From contig JBAMJV010009042.1 in assembly GCA_037951105.1 (NCBI GenBank), forward strand, positions 1 through 64,000: a stretch of 64,000 nucleotides of DNA, given 5' to 3'. Positions 13,501-28,500 of the stretch are shown here, in pieces. The stretch comes from Echinarachnius parma. Taxonomy: Eukaryota; Echinodermata; Echinoidea; Clypeasteroida; Echinarachniidae. The translations under genes were made by a program, and so were the position numbers. A model generated the notes under the pieces. The model saw nothing but the letters and a program-made list of their open reading frames with translations, did not search any database and had not been told where the DNA came from. How positions within the stretch are numbered: the stretch's first letter is position 1; each line of letters begins with the position of its first letter.

Positions 13501-16500
13501 CTGTTATGTGTTATGGTATGGATTATTTGTAATGGTTTCCACTTTGTGTGCATTATAGTGGACTTCCTTATATATGGTTGTTTCCATAAATATTCCATAT
13601 TAAACAAATTAATGATGTTTATAAAATTTTACTTTTTTTTGTATTGACTTCCTCAATTATACATATTCATTGTCTGTTTTGTTTACAGTATTTATCAAAT
13701 TCAAGTCACCCTTCCCCTACTTTCCCATTAATAACAGTTTGTTGACAGTCTATTGTTAACTTGTTCATGATGTAATCTCAGTATCTGTGTTGACTCTTAA
13801 ATGTCTAATGTCTAATAATACAAACTTATCAGTGTATAAATAATACATGTACAATGAACCGCCACTTGTGGGTAAATAATGTGCAACAGGGAAAAAATTA
13901 ATATTTTTATTTCGGGGGCTCCCTTTCTAATTTTATGGAAGTTTTCGGGGGCTACTTTTATAATTTCTCTTTTTTCGAATTTCAGGGGCTACTATTTAGC
14001 TCTAATGCTGTAAGTAATCATCTGATTGGCATTCGATCACGATCCAAACAGAAAATAAATTTTAAAATTTTAACAAAATCAAAAATCTTTTGGGCATTTC
14101 GGGGGCGAATTCGCCCGCCGCCCCCGTGTATTTTATTCCCTGATGTGCAATGATGTACATTACATGTATGTATCCGGATTCAACAAATATTTACCAAGGA
14201 CAGTTTCATAATGGTATTTCCCCTTGTGCGGCATTCAATGATTCCTGGCCGCATGCCAAATTAGAATTAAATTGAAAGGAAATAATGTAGAATTAACACG
14301 CCTCTTTAAACTCTATTGAAACTGCAGTGTATTTGTTTAGTTTTGAATTAAGGTATTTTCTTTTATTCTTGTTTGCTTTAAAAAACAAACGAACATGATA
14401 AGCACTTTCAGAAAAAAAAAATGCTTGACAATGGTGCCCCGTAATGCAATGTTATTTATTTTCTTTATGTTCTTGATTCATAATGTATTTGTATTCATCT
14501 ATCCATGCATACATTGTAGCTGGCCATTTGGGGGGGGGGGGGGGGGGGGGTGAAAAGAAAGAAAAGAAAACTCTTTGCACAACTAAAATAATTATTGGCC
14601 CGTCCTAACATACATTTTAATTACAAGTAAAAATACTTTTCTTGACAAATTGATTGACCAAATTAAACTAAATTGTATTTTTGTTTGTTGTGCAGTCAAC
14701 CTCACTAGGTCGGAAGAAGATCGTCCACTACACATCATTTGACAGCAAGAAGAGAACAAATGCAGCGTTCCTGATCGGAGCCTATTCAGTAAGTCCTCTG
14801 ACCTCTTCCAAATTACGACTATCGAAGGAGTGATACATACCACCGAGCCACCAAAATCTTCATTATGGCATGTTATAACTTTCTATCCATCCTTGTGACT
14901 AGAGTTAAAATGTTGACAAAATAACTGAATTAAGCTTACAAGCTTGATACAAAAGTATATTGTAAAAGTCAAAATCTTGTCAATTACGGTAACTGTGTGT
15001 ATATATTGTAGTATACAATGCAACAACTGATCATTCTTGCTATTTATGTACAAAGCCGTTTCTGGTGCATTAAAATAGACTTGTCTCTGAGCCAAGAATG
15101 AATGTTTTGAAGCATATTTCTGGCTAATGCCTAATCTTTTCCCAGTGTAACAGGTATTAACCTAAAACAAGTTTCATAATGTGCTCTGATTCTGGGCTCT
15201 ACTCTACGTAAGAGACGAGTGTATTTAAATGCTCATAATGCACCTTAATACTGCAATCATCCTGGAGTCATGCAAAGCCGTCCCTAATAACTATTGTTTC
15301 TCCAGTTGCATTGTCAAAGTGAAGAGGCTATTCCAATCTCTACACTTGATCAAGTTTGATAATGAGGTGACCCATGTACACACAACGCTACTTAGCTTTG
15401 CAGCATTTAGTTCTCTCGCTCAAATATTGACATTACTACATATGAGGAAAACTACATTGTAAACACTCCACTTGAATGATTTTGATGAAGAAAAGGAGAT
15501 ATGACCCACCCTTTGCACTGTTTGATCAGTATACACAAATCAAATACTGAAATTATCACAGATTTTGCTTGAACAAGTTTGATTTAAAAAATGACCCAAC
15601 CTTTACATACAAGTAACCGTTAAACATCTCTGACTTTCATATTACAGTAATTATCCTTGATTTATTTTTAAAAATCAGTCTCTTGACAATATACTGTAGT
15701 ACATTTTTGACATAATAAGGCAAGCTAGTCTTTGTTCCAAGGAGTTTGTTAAAAAGGTACCCACCCTGTACAAACTATATCCATCTAATGTGTAATATCT
15801 CTTGACATTAGAAATCAAATGACTGGCATTATCATTGCTTTATCTGTATATGAAACACTTTCTTGACAAGCATAGTGCAGCTACATTTTGACGTCATTTC
15901 AACAAGCTTGTACAAAATAACCCAGTCTGTTTATACACTAGTTCATCTAATGTTTCAACTCTGTGCACGGTAGAAATAAAATTACTGCAATTATCCTGGG
16001 TAATATATATCTCTCTGAAAGACCCTCTACTGGCAATGATAGATTGTTGTTATGAAGGTTAGGCCATTAGGGTAAGGGTTTTGGAGTCCATTCATAAACG
16101 ACGAATGGCTTGATTCTGAGAACTGCACTGCTATAACCAGAGTGCCTTCAAGCTTGAAATGTCAAATGTGCGTCCTACAAAACTGAAGAGTATAATTATA
16201 TGCAACCTCTTTAACCCAAAACTCTTGATGAAAAAAAAAACTTTACTAGAATCTATAAATGAAAACACCAAAAACTGAGCTGACCTCTTTTGGAATTATA
16301 TGAAGGCTTAAAATTATAATTTGTTAAAATTGTTGTTTAGAAAAATAAAATAATTTCCATTAATGATTATTTCAATGTGATATTGAATACATGTATGTAT
16401 ACTACAGAATATCATTGAAATTATGTGTATCATAATTATATCTGGGGAACTTTTTTACACTGTTGCCTGTATTAACAACTATTTACATGCAGTTAAATGC

Positions 16501-19500
16501 ATTTTTAGATAATTTGCAGTTATTCTGTAAATAGGGCATACAAATGTATGTAATGCCCATATTATAGTAGAACCAATTAGAAAACTTACGACCATTTTCT
16601 GTCCATTACAGGTAATTTACTTGAGGCGGACCCCGGAGGAGGCATACAGGCCGCTGGTGGCTGGAACAAATCCACCTTACCTACCATTCAGGTAAGCAAT
16701 TGGTTTTTAAAGTATACATGTACAGTTGAACGTGTCGTTTGCATCATGGACGTTTCAAAGACATAGATCTACTAGTGATGTCTGTCTGTGGGTTTGATCC
16801 TTGCCTGATTATTAGACTCCGAGTACACCGAACAAGTGTATTTATAACCTGCATCATCATTGGACAAATTTAGTATTTTTCATTAATGTTGTTCTAAAAC
16901 TAAAGACTTGGATGTTAATTGAGGTCAACAATGATTGTTTAGGTTTTGAATTGAGATTAATAATTACTGGCAAGAGGGCTGTGTAACATCATATAGAATT
17001 ACATATCTACAATGATTGCCATATCTGTGATCATCGGCAGCAGGCGATTGGTTTCAACAAGGAAGTTATTAATTAAACGCGGACAGATGCGCTGTCCTAA
17101 AGAGTGAAACTCAAACAGTGTACAAACAGTGTATTTTCAGAGCCTAGTTAACTTTGATGTAAACAACAACCAGTTATTTTTAGCGAGGGCTTGAAATAAA
17201 TTTTAGAGTAGCATATAACTGTGCAGTCCTAAAGAGTTAAACTCAAACAGTATATTTGTGTATTTTCAGAACACACCGGTTGATTTTGATGTAAACAACA
17301 AGAAGTCATTTTTAGAGGGGGCTTGAAATAAATGTGAGAGTAGCGCACAAATGTGCTGTGCTTTCCTAAAGAGTGATACTCAAAAGAGTGTGAATGTGTA
17401 TTTTTAGAACACAACACCTCAGTAAACTTTGATGTAAACAACAACCAGTTATTTTTAGAAGGGGCTTAAATTAAACGCGAGAGTATGTGCACAAACATGC
17501 TATTTTCAGAACACCCTAGTGTATACATTGGTTGTCAAGAAATAGAGATTTTAGGACCTGCTACTAGAGCAACAACAAAAAAGGGGGATTTTTAAAAAAT
17601 CTTCGAATGGACAAATTTGGACAAATGATGACATAAACGGTACCCTGGGGTACCAGACGAAAATCCGCCATTTTGTTTAATTATTTATTTAATTTTTAGG
17701 GCTGTACTGTAGGTATAGCGTGCATACAATCGCGCGCTGCACTGCATGCACAACGCAATACGGTTGTACTTCGAGTGGACACAAGATGGCGCTACACAAC
17801 GCGGGATACCGGGGTACAACGGTACCCCGGGGTACTGCGTGTGTCATCAAATCATTACATTTTACTTGTTCATTATTCTTTTTAAATTGTTCAATATCTT
17901 TGTTTGATTTGCAAATAGATGTTATAACAGTTTTCGGATTGTTTGCAGCTCGAGTGCATGTTGAAAATAAAGAGAAGTGTTGAGAGAATTAGAACACAAA
18001 TGTACTGCACATCACTGACAGTATGAAAACTTCATTGTGTACTTTTATGAATGACCCATCGCTGTACTTCAAAACTTGTGGGGAAAAGTGATTAACCTGG
18101 AGTCCTGGACTTTTTTTAATTTTTTACTTAGGCCAGGAATTTGAGGGTGTTGACAAAAAATGCTTACATGTACAAGGGCTTTAGGAAAGTGTGTAACGAA
18201 GGCCATTCATTACCGCGCTCTCTGCGTAGTATACTTTGACATAATTAGATTTTCCTACGTGTGCTAATAATAGTACCAAGTGCAATATTGGTAAGCCGTA
18301 CCCGACTGTACTACATGTATGTAGTCTAATGACATGGGCCTGTACCTGTATGTATTCATGAACTGTTGCTAGTTGCTAGCTTGGTTTCATGCCAAGAAAA
18401 TTTTGGATGATAAATTGTTGGGTAAGTAAGGAACACAAAGTTTGTTCAGTCACTAACTCTCATTATTTGGGTAAGCATATTATGCTTATATTATGCTTAA
18501 CTATCCCTAGTTACCTCCGCCAACGAAGTTGGTTATGTTTTCGGTCCCGTTTGTACCGTTTGTTTGTTCGTCACCAGTCTCCTGCGCACAATTTCACAGA
18601 TATCTCAACCAATTTTTCATAGAAGCTTCATTTTCATCTATCTATAGAACCCATTAAATTTTCAAGGTCAAAAGTCAAAGGGCAAGGATTTTATAAAATT
18701 CTAGTGTTGGCAGGAGGTATGCACTCCCTGAGTGCACTGCGTCTATTATACATGTAGCAACACAAATTATATTTTGTTGCAAACTAAGCTCTATCATCTA
18801 AAAAAAGACTTGGAATTGAACTAAGCTTACAGTGTGTTTCTATGAATATGGGCCCTGGACTCCTATTCATGAAAGCTTGCTAGTTGCTAGCTTAGTTTTA
18901 CGCCAAGTCTAGAGTACTCTATTTGGGATGGTGAGTATAATGTATTCAATAAGAAATCTTTCAATTAGCTACATGTAACTATGGTTAGCTTTGATAGTAA
19001 TTAACAAAGGCTAGAACCAAGCTAACCCTCATTTGCAATTAAGACAAGTTTGTAAAGAACTTGTTGCATACTTACATGTAGTCCTACCGTTCAAAAGAGA
19101 CTGCATGAAACTAAACTGATGAGGGGTTTCATGAGTATGGACCATGGCGGCTTGTTTACTCCAGGTTGTACTTGTTTCGTAGTATTGACAACTGGATAAC
19201 AAGTTAACAACACTGATAATACCATGTTTGCTAGTCCATAGGTGAAATGGGTGGCAATTTGTTATTGGCAGTTATCTGCTTGTAGTGTTTTTGAGATGTT
19301 TTTATTTGAAATTCTGTACAATGGACGTGTTGGTGACTTCAAACGTTGTTGAATATAGTAACAACAACGGTGAAAAGAACTCATGAATGTGTTCTTTTGC
19401 AATTATAACGCAATAGTACATTTGGAATACAGTATGCAGTCATATATGTGTGTTTTTATGTTTTAATGTTAGTGTTTTTAATGTTTTCACTTAAAGTTTT

Positions 19501-22500
19501 GCAAAATTGACTTCCAGAACTGTATTTTAAAAAAAAAGAAAAAAAAAGAAGAGTTCGTTCTAGGAAAATGAAATTTAGTCATTTACCTAGTAAATTGAAT
19601 CAACTTTGTTTGCAGAAAGCTTGCTATTTTTAGCGGCTGAAATATTTTTGGATTAATTATTTAGGGTGACTTTCTAATTCCGAGGGCCAGACAGCACACA
19701 CAGCGCTTACCTTCTTGACAGGTGGTGCTACTAAGGCCATGAAAAATAAATGGTTGGATTGGCGTAATGCACGCCGACCCTAGAGGTTTTTTCAGATTTT
19801 TAAATATTTTTTTAAATAATAATAAAAAATAAATAAATAAATAAAAAATTGCAATAGAATTTGCAATTGCGATGTGTTATGTGTGTGTTTTTGTGTATTT
19901 GTGCGAAGAAAAAAAAAAGAAAAAAAAATCCCTATCGACCTACCCTCATTTTTTTTTGGGTCTAATGCTGTACTATTTTGGTTATTTCCCAAAACTGCCA
20001 CAAAGCGTAGGACGGTTATCAGTTAACAAATTGCCATTACCAATCAGCTGGTGTGTTGTTCATTGGTAATTTGTATATTGTACTATTGGAAGCAATTTAA
20101 ATTTGCACTGTACAATTAAATACAGTACATGTACATGTGATGACACACGCAGTACCCCGGGGTACCGTTGTACCCCGGTATCACGCATTGTGTAGCGCCA
20201 TCTTGTGTCCACCCGAAGTACAGCTATTGCGTAGTGCATACAGTGCAGCGCGCGCTTGTATGCACGCTATACCCAGGGTACAGCCCTAAAAAAATAAATA
20301 AAAAATAAACAAAATGGCGGATTTTCGTTTGGTACCCCAGGGTACCATTTATGTCATCTATATAATGAGAGCAATACTACACATGTTCACATGTACCAGT
20401 CATCAAACAGAGAGTCTGTTTTTGAGTTGGTGTGTGATTGACTTCAACAGTCACTATAAAGCAATAAACCTACCATTGCAGTAATAGAGCTAAATTGCGT
20501 TTATGTAGTACTGTAACTGCAATGTTTTTAAAACATGCTAAGAAAGCAATTGACTGACACAAGTCAACAAAAAACAGATTCTGTTTTTGAGTTGGTGTAT
20601 CAGTATGATTGACCGCAACGGTCACTAAGCAATGGACCTAAACATTGCAGTTACTTGGAATGCATTCAACAAAATGTGGTTATAAATTCATAATGTACTG
20701 TGCAATGGTGCACATGACTTTGTGATGTGTCTGACACACAGCGGCACATGACATGTATGCTACAAGTGCTCTCCTGCATGTTAATTAATTGACGTGATCA
20801 GTCAACGAACAGCGAATCTGTTGTTCAGTGGGTGTTTGATTGACTGCAACAGTAAGCACCGCTCACCCCCACTATTACAGTAATTGCTGATCGCTAGTAT
20901 CGGTATGCCGATTGATGGTGGGGGCGTGAACCTGGCGTTGTCAGAGCTATCGCTGATGAGCAGCGGTCCGGTCCGAGTCAATCACCGCTGACCGACGTTT
21001 GGGCTAAGTGACAGTCAAGGTTGTAAGCATGTTTACATAGCATGCAATGGGACTTGCTTCGTAAACACTTAGCATAATATTCAAATTGTGCATAGAAGAT
21101 GATTTTGAAGTTCATAGATCTACATGTACATGTATACCAATTAAATGTATGAGCAGTTGTCCGATTCAATCACCGATGACGGACGTTGGGAAAAGTGACA
21201 GTCAATGTTCTAAGCCATGCTGGGTTATCTGGGATCACTGTTTACATAGTATGCAATAATGAGACCTCCTTTGTACAGATATGATTTCATTCTAATGCAA
21301 GCATATATAGTATACAATTTGAAGTTGTGCATCTACATGTACAGTAGGTGTGAAAAGATGATCTTTATGTTATACCAAGTATGATGTATACCTATTATAT
21401 ACAGTAGATGAAGTGTTCAGCCATATTTTTCTTCATGATTTCATTCTAATGCTAGCATTACATTTATATTTGAAGTTCTGCAGAGGTGTGAATCTAGGCA
21501 ATCTCTACCATACACGTATTAGATTACCAATTTGTGAGCAACACGTTCAGTCACTCGATGATCTGATCGATGTTGGGAAAGTGATATTTTAAAGGGGACC
21601 ACTAGGTACCGTTTTGTGATATCAAATAGATACAACATTTCGCAAAGGGGTGTGTAATTCATAAACAAAGCAATTAATTACCACCACTTACGGAACCACT
21701 ATTATTTCCTGGTTCCTTACGGGCCAAACATTTGCGAGTGCGCCAATGCTATTCACGCGTACGTTTTTTAGACAATAGAATCCCGGACGATTCGTTCGCT
21801 CTGGACAAAGTAGTCTCGTACATGCAGACCCGTAAACGCGTGCTTTAGAATGTTGCGTTTTCCAATTATTTTTTTTCTTCTTCCTGGAAACATATTTTTG
21901 TGAATTTGTTGATGGAATGGACTACTAAAGATGTTACCTTTCATTTATAAGAATATTATTTTGGGGTGATGGTACCCTGTACCCTTTAAGATTGTACATG
22001 TAGGCATGCAGGGTTATTCGGGTTCAGGGTTTTCACAATTTATCAAAGCATGCAGTGGGACCGTGTTTGTATTATAATTTAATTTAATTCTTATGCTAGC
22101 ATAATATTTGAAGTTGTGCATCTTTGTGAGTAGGCAATCTTTACTTTATTAGTTTAACGATTCGTGAGCAACACCTTCGTCTTCAGTCGGTGGATGTTGA
22201 CCGATGCTGGGAAAGTGATATTCAAGGTTAAAATTTGTAGGCATGCAGGGTTATTTCGGATCAGCGTTTTCGTCATATAACTTAACTGCATTGGGACTTT
22301 GTTATTATGATTTATTCTTTATTATGCTAGCATAATATTTGAAGTTGTGCAAAGGTGTGAATAGGCAATCTCTACTTTGTTAGTTTACCGATTTGTGCGC
22401 AACACGTTCAGTCGGTCACATTGACCGATGTTGGGAAAGCGATATTCAAGGTTGTGTTGTAGGCATGCAGGGTTATTTGGGATCAGCATTTTCACCATAA

Positions 22501-25500
22501 TTTAGCTTGCAGTGGGACTTTATTTGTATTATGATTTAATTATTATGCTAGCATACTATTTGGAAGTTGTACATCTTTGTGAATAGGTGATCTTTTACTT
22601 TATTGCAAGTTTACCAATTTATGAACAAGCCTCATAATTCAATCAAGGTTTATCAATGTTTGAAAAATGAGGCCCCATTGTACAGTTCTATCATATGTAC
22701 TTTGTATCATGTGTGCATCGTACATGGATGTCAACAATCAGAGTGAATTGGATCTTACTCATATCATTCTTTCCTAGCGACATGCAATTTTGTCAATATT
22801 ATGGGTACTGTTTCACAAACATTTGCCATAATAGCATGTCATAAGCTACTGTTGCAAGCTTGTACTTGATTCTGGTTGCCTGAGAAAAGAACACACACAT
22901 GTGTATACTGTATATTTTGTCATTGATGGCAAGTTATGTGCAACAGGGTCCTTTAAATGGTTATTTGAGGCCATTTCCATTGACCATATTTCAATATGTA
23001 CTAAAGTTGTAAACATATACTATATTGCAATCTACTGACGTTCCAGGGTATGATTGGCTGAGAGAACAAGTGTGAGCTTCATAAAATAGTGATGACAAGA
23101 CGCAAGTTTTGTGCAACAGGGTCTTAATGTTTCAGTGAGGCCATTTCCGATTTTCCATGGACCATAATTCAATAATGTGCCTGCAGGATGAAGCCATGTT
23201 CAGGCCGGCAAGGACATTCGTTCCATATTGTCATTTTTATGAGTGATGAGAGAAAGGTCTGTCTGTTTGAATAAAACTGTTCAACACTGGTCTATGAAAT
23301 AACTCCTGGATCCAATGTAGGGTATGGAGATATATAGCAAAATCATAGACTTCAATGGGCTAGCTTCAGACTTCAGTGGGAAAAATACACTGGTGCTCAG
23401 GGCAAATTCAGCTTCGCCCCTGAAAGTCATAAAAGAGCCCCCTTAAATTTGCCTAGCAACGCAATAGAAATGTTACTATTTCAATGAAGGCAAGCTTGAA
23501 GAGAGCCCCGGAGAATACATTTCAATTTTTCCCAGGTTAGCTCAACTCTTTTCTTAGTGGGGTACTGTAGATGAAACGGTAAGCAATGATATAAAATGGA
23601 ACTGGAAAGAAAAGTAATAAAGAATTTTCTATAGTTCATGCTCATACATGTGCAATTCAACATTTTCGCAGAGAAAATTTGTCAGATTTGAATGAAGAGT
23701 TCGATTACAGTATCATGCGCATTCACTTTATCATAAATCAAAGGCACTCGGCTCAGCTGCCATTTATAATGCTTCCTATTTTTATAGTTCATGTTATGAC
23801 TAGCTGGTGGTAGGGTCATCAAAAGTTAATTTTATCATGGATAATTGAGCAGATTCTATCTGAGCCCCATGAACGATAAAAGCAGATGAGCATTTCATTA
23901 CAAATCAATGGCAATCACAGCCCCGTGAACTTTGCAGCTTATGTGAACTGTAGTGCTGTACTACTATGAACATTCAACTGGTTGGTATTTCATAAGCACC
24001 GTGATTTTAACGTCTTGGTGATTGTGATCTGAGGTTTTTGAAGAGTTGCATTCCATTAGTGTAATGGAAAACAAATCTGGTTCGCAGTTCAGGAGCTCTG
24101 TGTACTATGCTCCATCCATATCCTGTAAAAGTGTTGGACACGTATGTATACATTATTCTACTTAGACCCCAGCTGAAATATATATCGGGTTTGTTCCCCA
24201 ATCAGTAAAAAAAACCATGAACATCAATTCAACATTCATGATTAAAATGTAAGAAACAATAAAGGTGCACCTGTAAAGTGTCAGAAATTGCCCAAAATTA
24301 CATTTGAGACTTCAATCCTATACCAAAATCATTGTAAGATATGTCCGAATGATGTGTAAAAGTTTCATTGAAAAAGAACACTGCTTTCCTGGTTAAAAAA
24401 GCAAAAATTTGCATCAGCTTTTACAACGAATTACTGTATAACGTGTATGGGGTTTATGACCGTTCATTAACGCTCTTGAGCTGAATGATTATCAATGATA
24501 GATATCGTCATACTAAAGGGGCATTTAAAAAAACCATGAGCCAAACAAACAACACGGTAGAAGAGAATAGTGGAAGCTCCAAGTACTTTTCGTGGAGTTA
24601 GACACATTACTGGTTTCACTGTAAGAAACATTAAGAATGGTAGAACCATTTAAATGAAGTGTGAAAATAGATTACCCTTTGCGCTAGTTTAGACCAGAAT
24701 GTGACTCAAGTGGACACAATTTTACGAGGGCTTTTCCAACCATCCTGTCCAGACACTTCAGTGACAATGATTACTGCAAGATTAATAACAAAAAAGGGTA
24801 AAATACACAATGAATAACCGACAAATTTCCTATTCGTCAGATAGTCTCCTTCTCGTTCAACAAAGAGGAAGTGAAGAACAGGCGTTGGGATCGAACTTGC
24901 ATTAACCCGTCCCCTCCGAGTTTATGAAGTCCCCATAGACTTTGTACACAGCCCACTCGGTTCCCATGGTCAAGGGGTAAAGACTTGAGGAATGTGAATA
25001 TATATAGAGACAATCATCTTGTAAGAAGTGCGTAATGGTGATGTAATCTAGATCGGGCATTGATACAATCATTTTGTTTCTGATAAGTTGATAAAAATAG
25101 AGGGAGAAAAGATGATGCATCGGAAATGAAGTGAATGATCTCACTCTTTGTCATTTATTTTGTTTCAGATACGGAAAAGAAAATCACCCCTCAGAAATGA
25201 ATTTGAAATATTTCACCTCTTCATTTATTTTGTCAGAAAAGAAGTGAAGTTGTTCACTCCTCGTCTTTAATTATGTCGTGAATGCCATTTGAAAAGAAGA
25301 GATCATACCGCGGAAATGAATTGAGATTTTTTATTTTTCACTTCTGATTCGTTTTGTTGGTGGAAAAAGTACAATATCTCTTGCCCCCTCATCACGAGAA
25401 GATTATGCCTTGGAAATGGATTGAAATTTCTCACTCTTTTTCATTTCTTTTGTCTCCGTTCTTGGAAAAGAAGATGATAGCACCTGGGAAATGACCTGAA

Positions 25501-28500
25501 ATATCCTAACCCTTTGTCATCTTTCACATTGACTCCTCCATCATATTCATTTAGTGGCAATTTTTTTGTCAATATCCAGAGGCCGTGCACATCTCTCTCA
25601 TCTCTTCAGCCGTGAACTGAATCCTTCAACATTGACTCTATTGTTTTCATTTTGTTCCAATTTCCCAATCTCCAGAGGGTGGATTTTGTTTTCATCATTG
25701 CTGTACATTTCTTTTCTTTCTTATGTGAGGAACAACAGTAAGTTTAACACTCTCGGTGTTAAGACATGCGGAAGTCTTGTAGTTATTAAACAGGAAAGAA
25801 AATTATGGCTCAGAATTCAGACATGAACTGAAATATCTCACCTTTTGTCATATTTCACATTGACTTCAATGTCTTCATTTTGTTCCAATTTCCCAATCTC
25901 CCGAGGGTAGATGATTGTAATCATAGCAGTATTTTATGTGCACATCTCTCTTTCATTATAGTGACACAACAACCAGTTACATACTGTACTTCTCTAACAC
26001 TAAGTGTCAAGTAACGCAAATATCTTGTAGTTCATACCCATTTTTTCCCCGGTGGAAAGGAAATTTATGCCTCAGTAATGATCTGAAAAATCTCACCTTT
26101 TGTCATCTTTCACATTGACTCCACCATCTTCATCAAGACATAATTTTCTAATATATCCAGAGGGTGGATTTATTTTCGTCCACATTTGCAAGATATAAAA
26201 GAGCCTTAGAACTGTTTTGTGCAGTGCACTATTATCATTATTAATTACGAGGGCAGAATAGCCAGTTAATACATCTTTAGCTCTCTTAGCGTCGTCATCT
26301 GTCAACTGATGCAAAGGTTCTTATACCCACTTGTTCACACACGAACTGAAAATATCATTGATGTTTGCACACTTTGCCCACTAGGGTTAAATAGGAACAA
26401 ATATAAGAACAATGCATTCTTTTCATTATGATTATGAGGACATATCAAACAGTTACCTTGTTTCACTCTTTCCAAACTGTGCAATATACGCAACATTGGT
26501 CTTATTATATAGTTCCCATGCTCCCACTTGTTAGCACACCAGATGAAAATATCATTGAGGTTTGCAAACTTTCCCATCACATCAGATTTGAAAGAGTTAA
26601 ATGGGAGAAAAGAATGATTAGATCCCCTCTGGCTTTTCATTTTTCATATCTCTTTGAGCTCCCCCCTTCATAACACTCATCATCATGCGAGCCTCATCCC
26701 TCGATATCCCGCAAACTAATTGCAACCTGGATGGATGGAGTGCCCCGCGGAAAGATTGGCGAACGAACGAAACGAACGAGCGGAGCAGTCAGAAACTTGG
26801 GTCCGGATATATTGGAGGGGGTTTCAATTAGAGGCGATCTGATCTCGAATTTAGCATATCTATCCTCTTCTCTCGCTACATTTTGCTAGGGGTTCTGCTA
26901 TATTATATTACGTGATAGTGCTGCTGTAAAGTGTTTGTATTGTGGCGCCCTTATTATTTAGTGAAAAACGACACTTGAGCTCAGGGCAATTGTGCCCTAG
27001 AAATGCCAAAATGAGCCCTCTAAGATCATAACAAAGCCCCTAAAAACAGTTCAATGCAAAACAAATTTAAGAGTGTTTTTTTCATGCAGGCAAGCTTGAA
27101 AAGTACCCCCAAAAAAAAATTAGTTTGATTTTGTTATCCCCCCCCCCCCCCCCCCCCCCGATTTGCTATCTATCCAGGGCTGTCTCTCTCTACATTTTGC
27201 TAGGGTTCTGAATTTCACTGCTGTATATTACGTGATAGTGTTGTTGTATTGTAACGCAACTCTATTTACAGTTTATATCATAATATTAATCCATCCCAAA
27301 CTGCAGTTATGATGCTATTAATTAAAGCGACAATTGTTCTGTAAAATACTCATTTCAATGAAATTAAAATCCAGATACTATTAGGCTAGTATTATGAATG
27401 CTCTTTTTGGTCATTACTTCAACTCAGAAATATATGCAATACTTCCATGCTATAAAGTGGATGCCAAGTGACAAAGTGTATAGGGTCAGATACCTATTTG
27501 CGCAAAAATAAAATCCTAATTGAATATTTCTGATTAGGCTAATAGTCATAAAATGAAAACATATTTAGCCACTCTGATTAACAGAAATCAACAATATTTC
27601 CATGCATTATTCATGCAGATGTCGTTGCCCTGCTTGATTAAATATAGTTAGTCCATATATGAGTCATCTGATGAAGGGAATATGAATTGAGTAAACTGGG
27701 GCATGCGACTAATATCGGCGAGATGACGGACTGCCGCAATCTCACGTTTACATCAGCGTTAATAAAGCGCTGCACACTTATACGGGATACAAAATATAAT
27801 AAATAGATGGATGGAGGCATTATTGCATCGACAGACTACAATCTTACAGCTTTTATTTCTAGGTCATTTATGATAATTTCCCTGTAAAAGCATAGCTAGA
27901 GCTTGATTGACATTGAATTCTAATTTCAAGAATTGGGACACTCTTGTAATACAGATATGTGCCCCCATTTATTGACACTCGCCTAAGTACTGCAATTGAT
28001 TAATGTTGTCATCTTGGTGGTCTCTTGACACAATTTTGTAAGTACGTTGTAGCAAATATCAGGGGGTGCAAACTTGTAATGAAAATCACTGCATTGCTGG
28101 ATCTATACACATATTCTAATAGCAATATAAACAATATGTTGAGAGTTAAATCTAATTGCCTTTTAATTAATCAGTGTTGATTGTCCATATTGGACATACT
28201 GAACTTCAAAAGTCAAGACTCATAAAGGAGTGGTCACACTGAACCTGAATCCCCACGAATAGACCCACGAATGCAGTGCGAATTGGTACAAATCTATGGC
28301 AAGCCGTTTTAACATCTATTCCTATTTCTTGATATCAATAATTGAATTATTGATATCAGTTTATTTCTTGATATCAAGTATTACCAATACCGAAAAGTAT
28401 TTCTTGATATCAAGAATGCATTTCTTGATATCGAGAATGCATTTCTTGATATCAAGAATTCGATTTCTTGATATCAAGAATTGAATTCTTGATATCAAGA

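Noticed and set aside
28330-28500. Heat-shock elements in TTCTTGATATCAAGAA
   Set aside because: The consensus needs alternating GAA/TTC blocks at 5-bp steps; here the centre is GATATC, so the match is only superficial.
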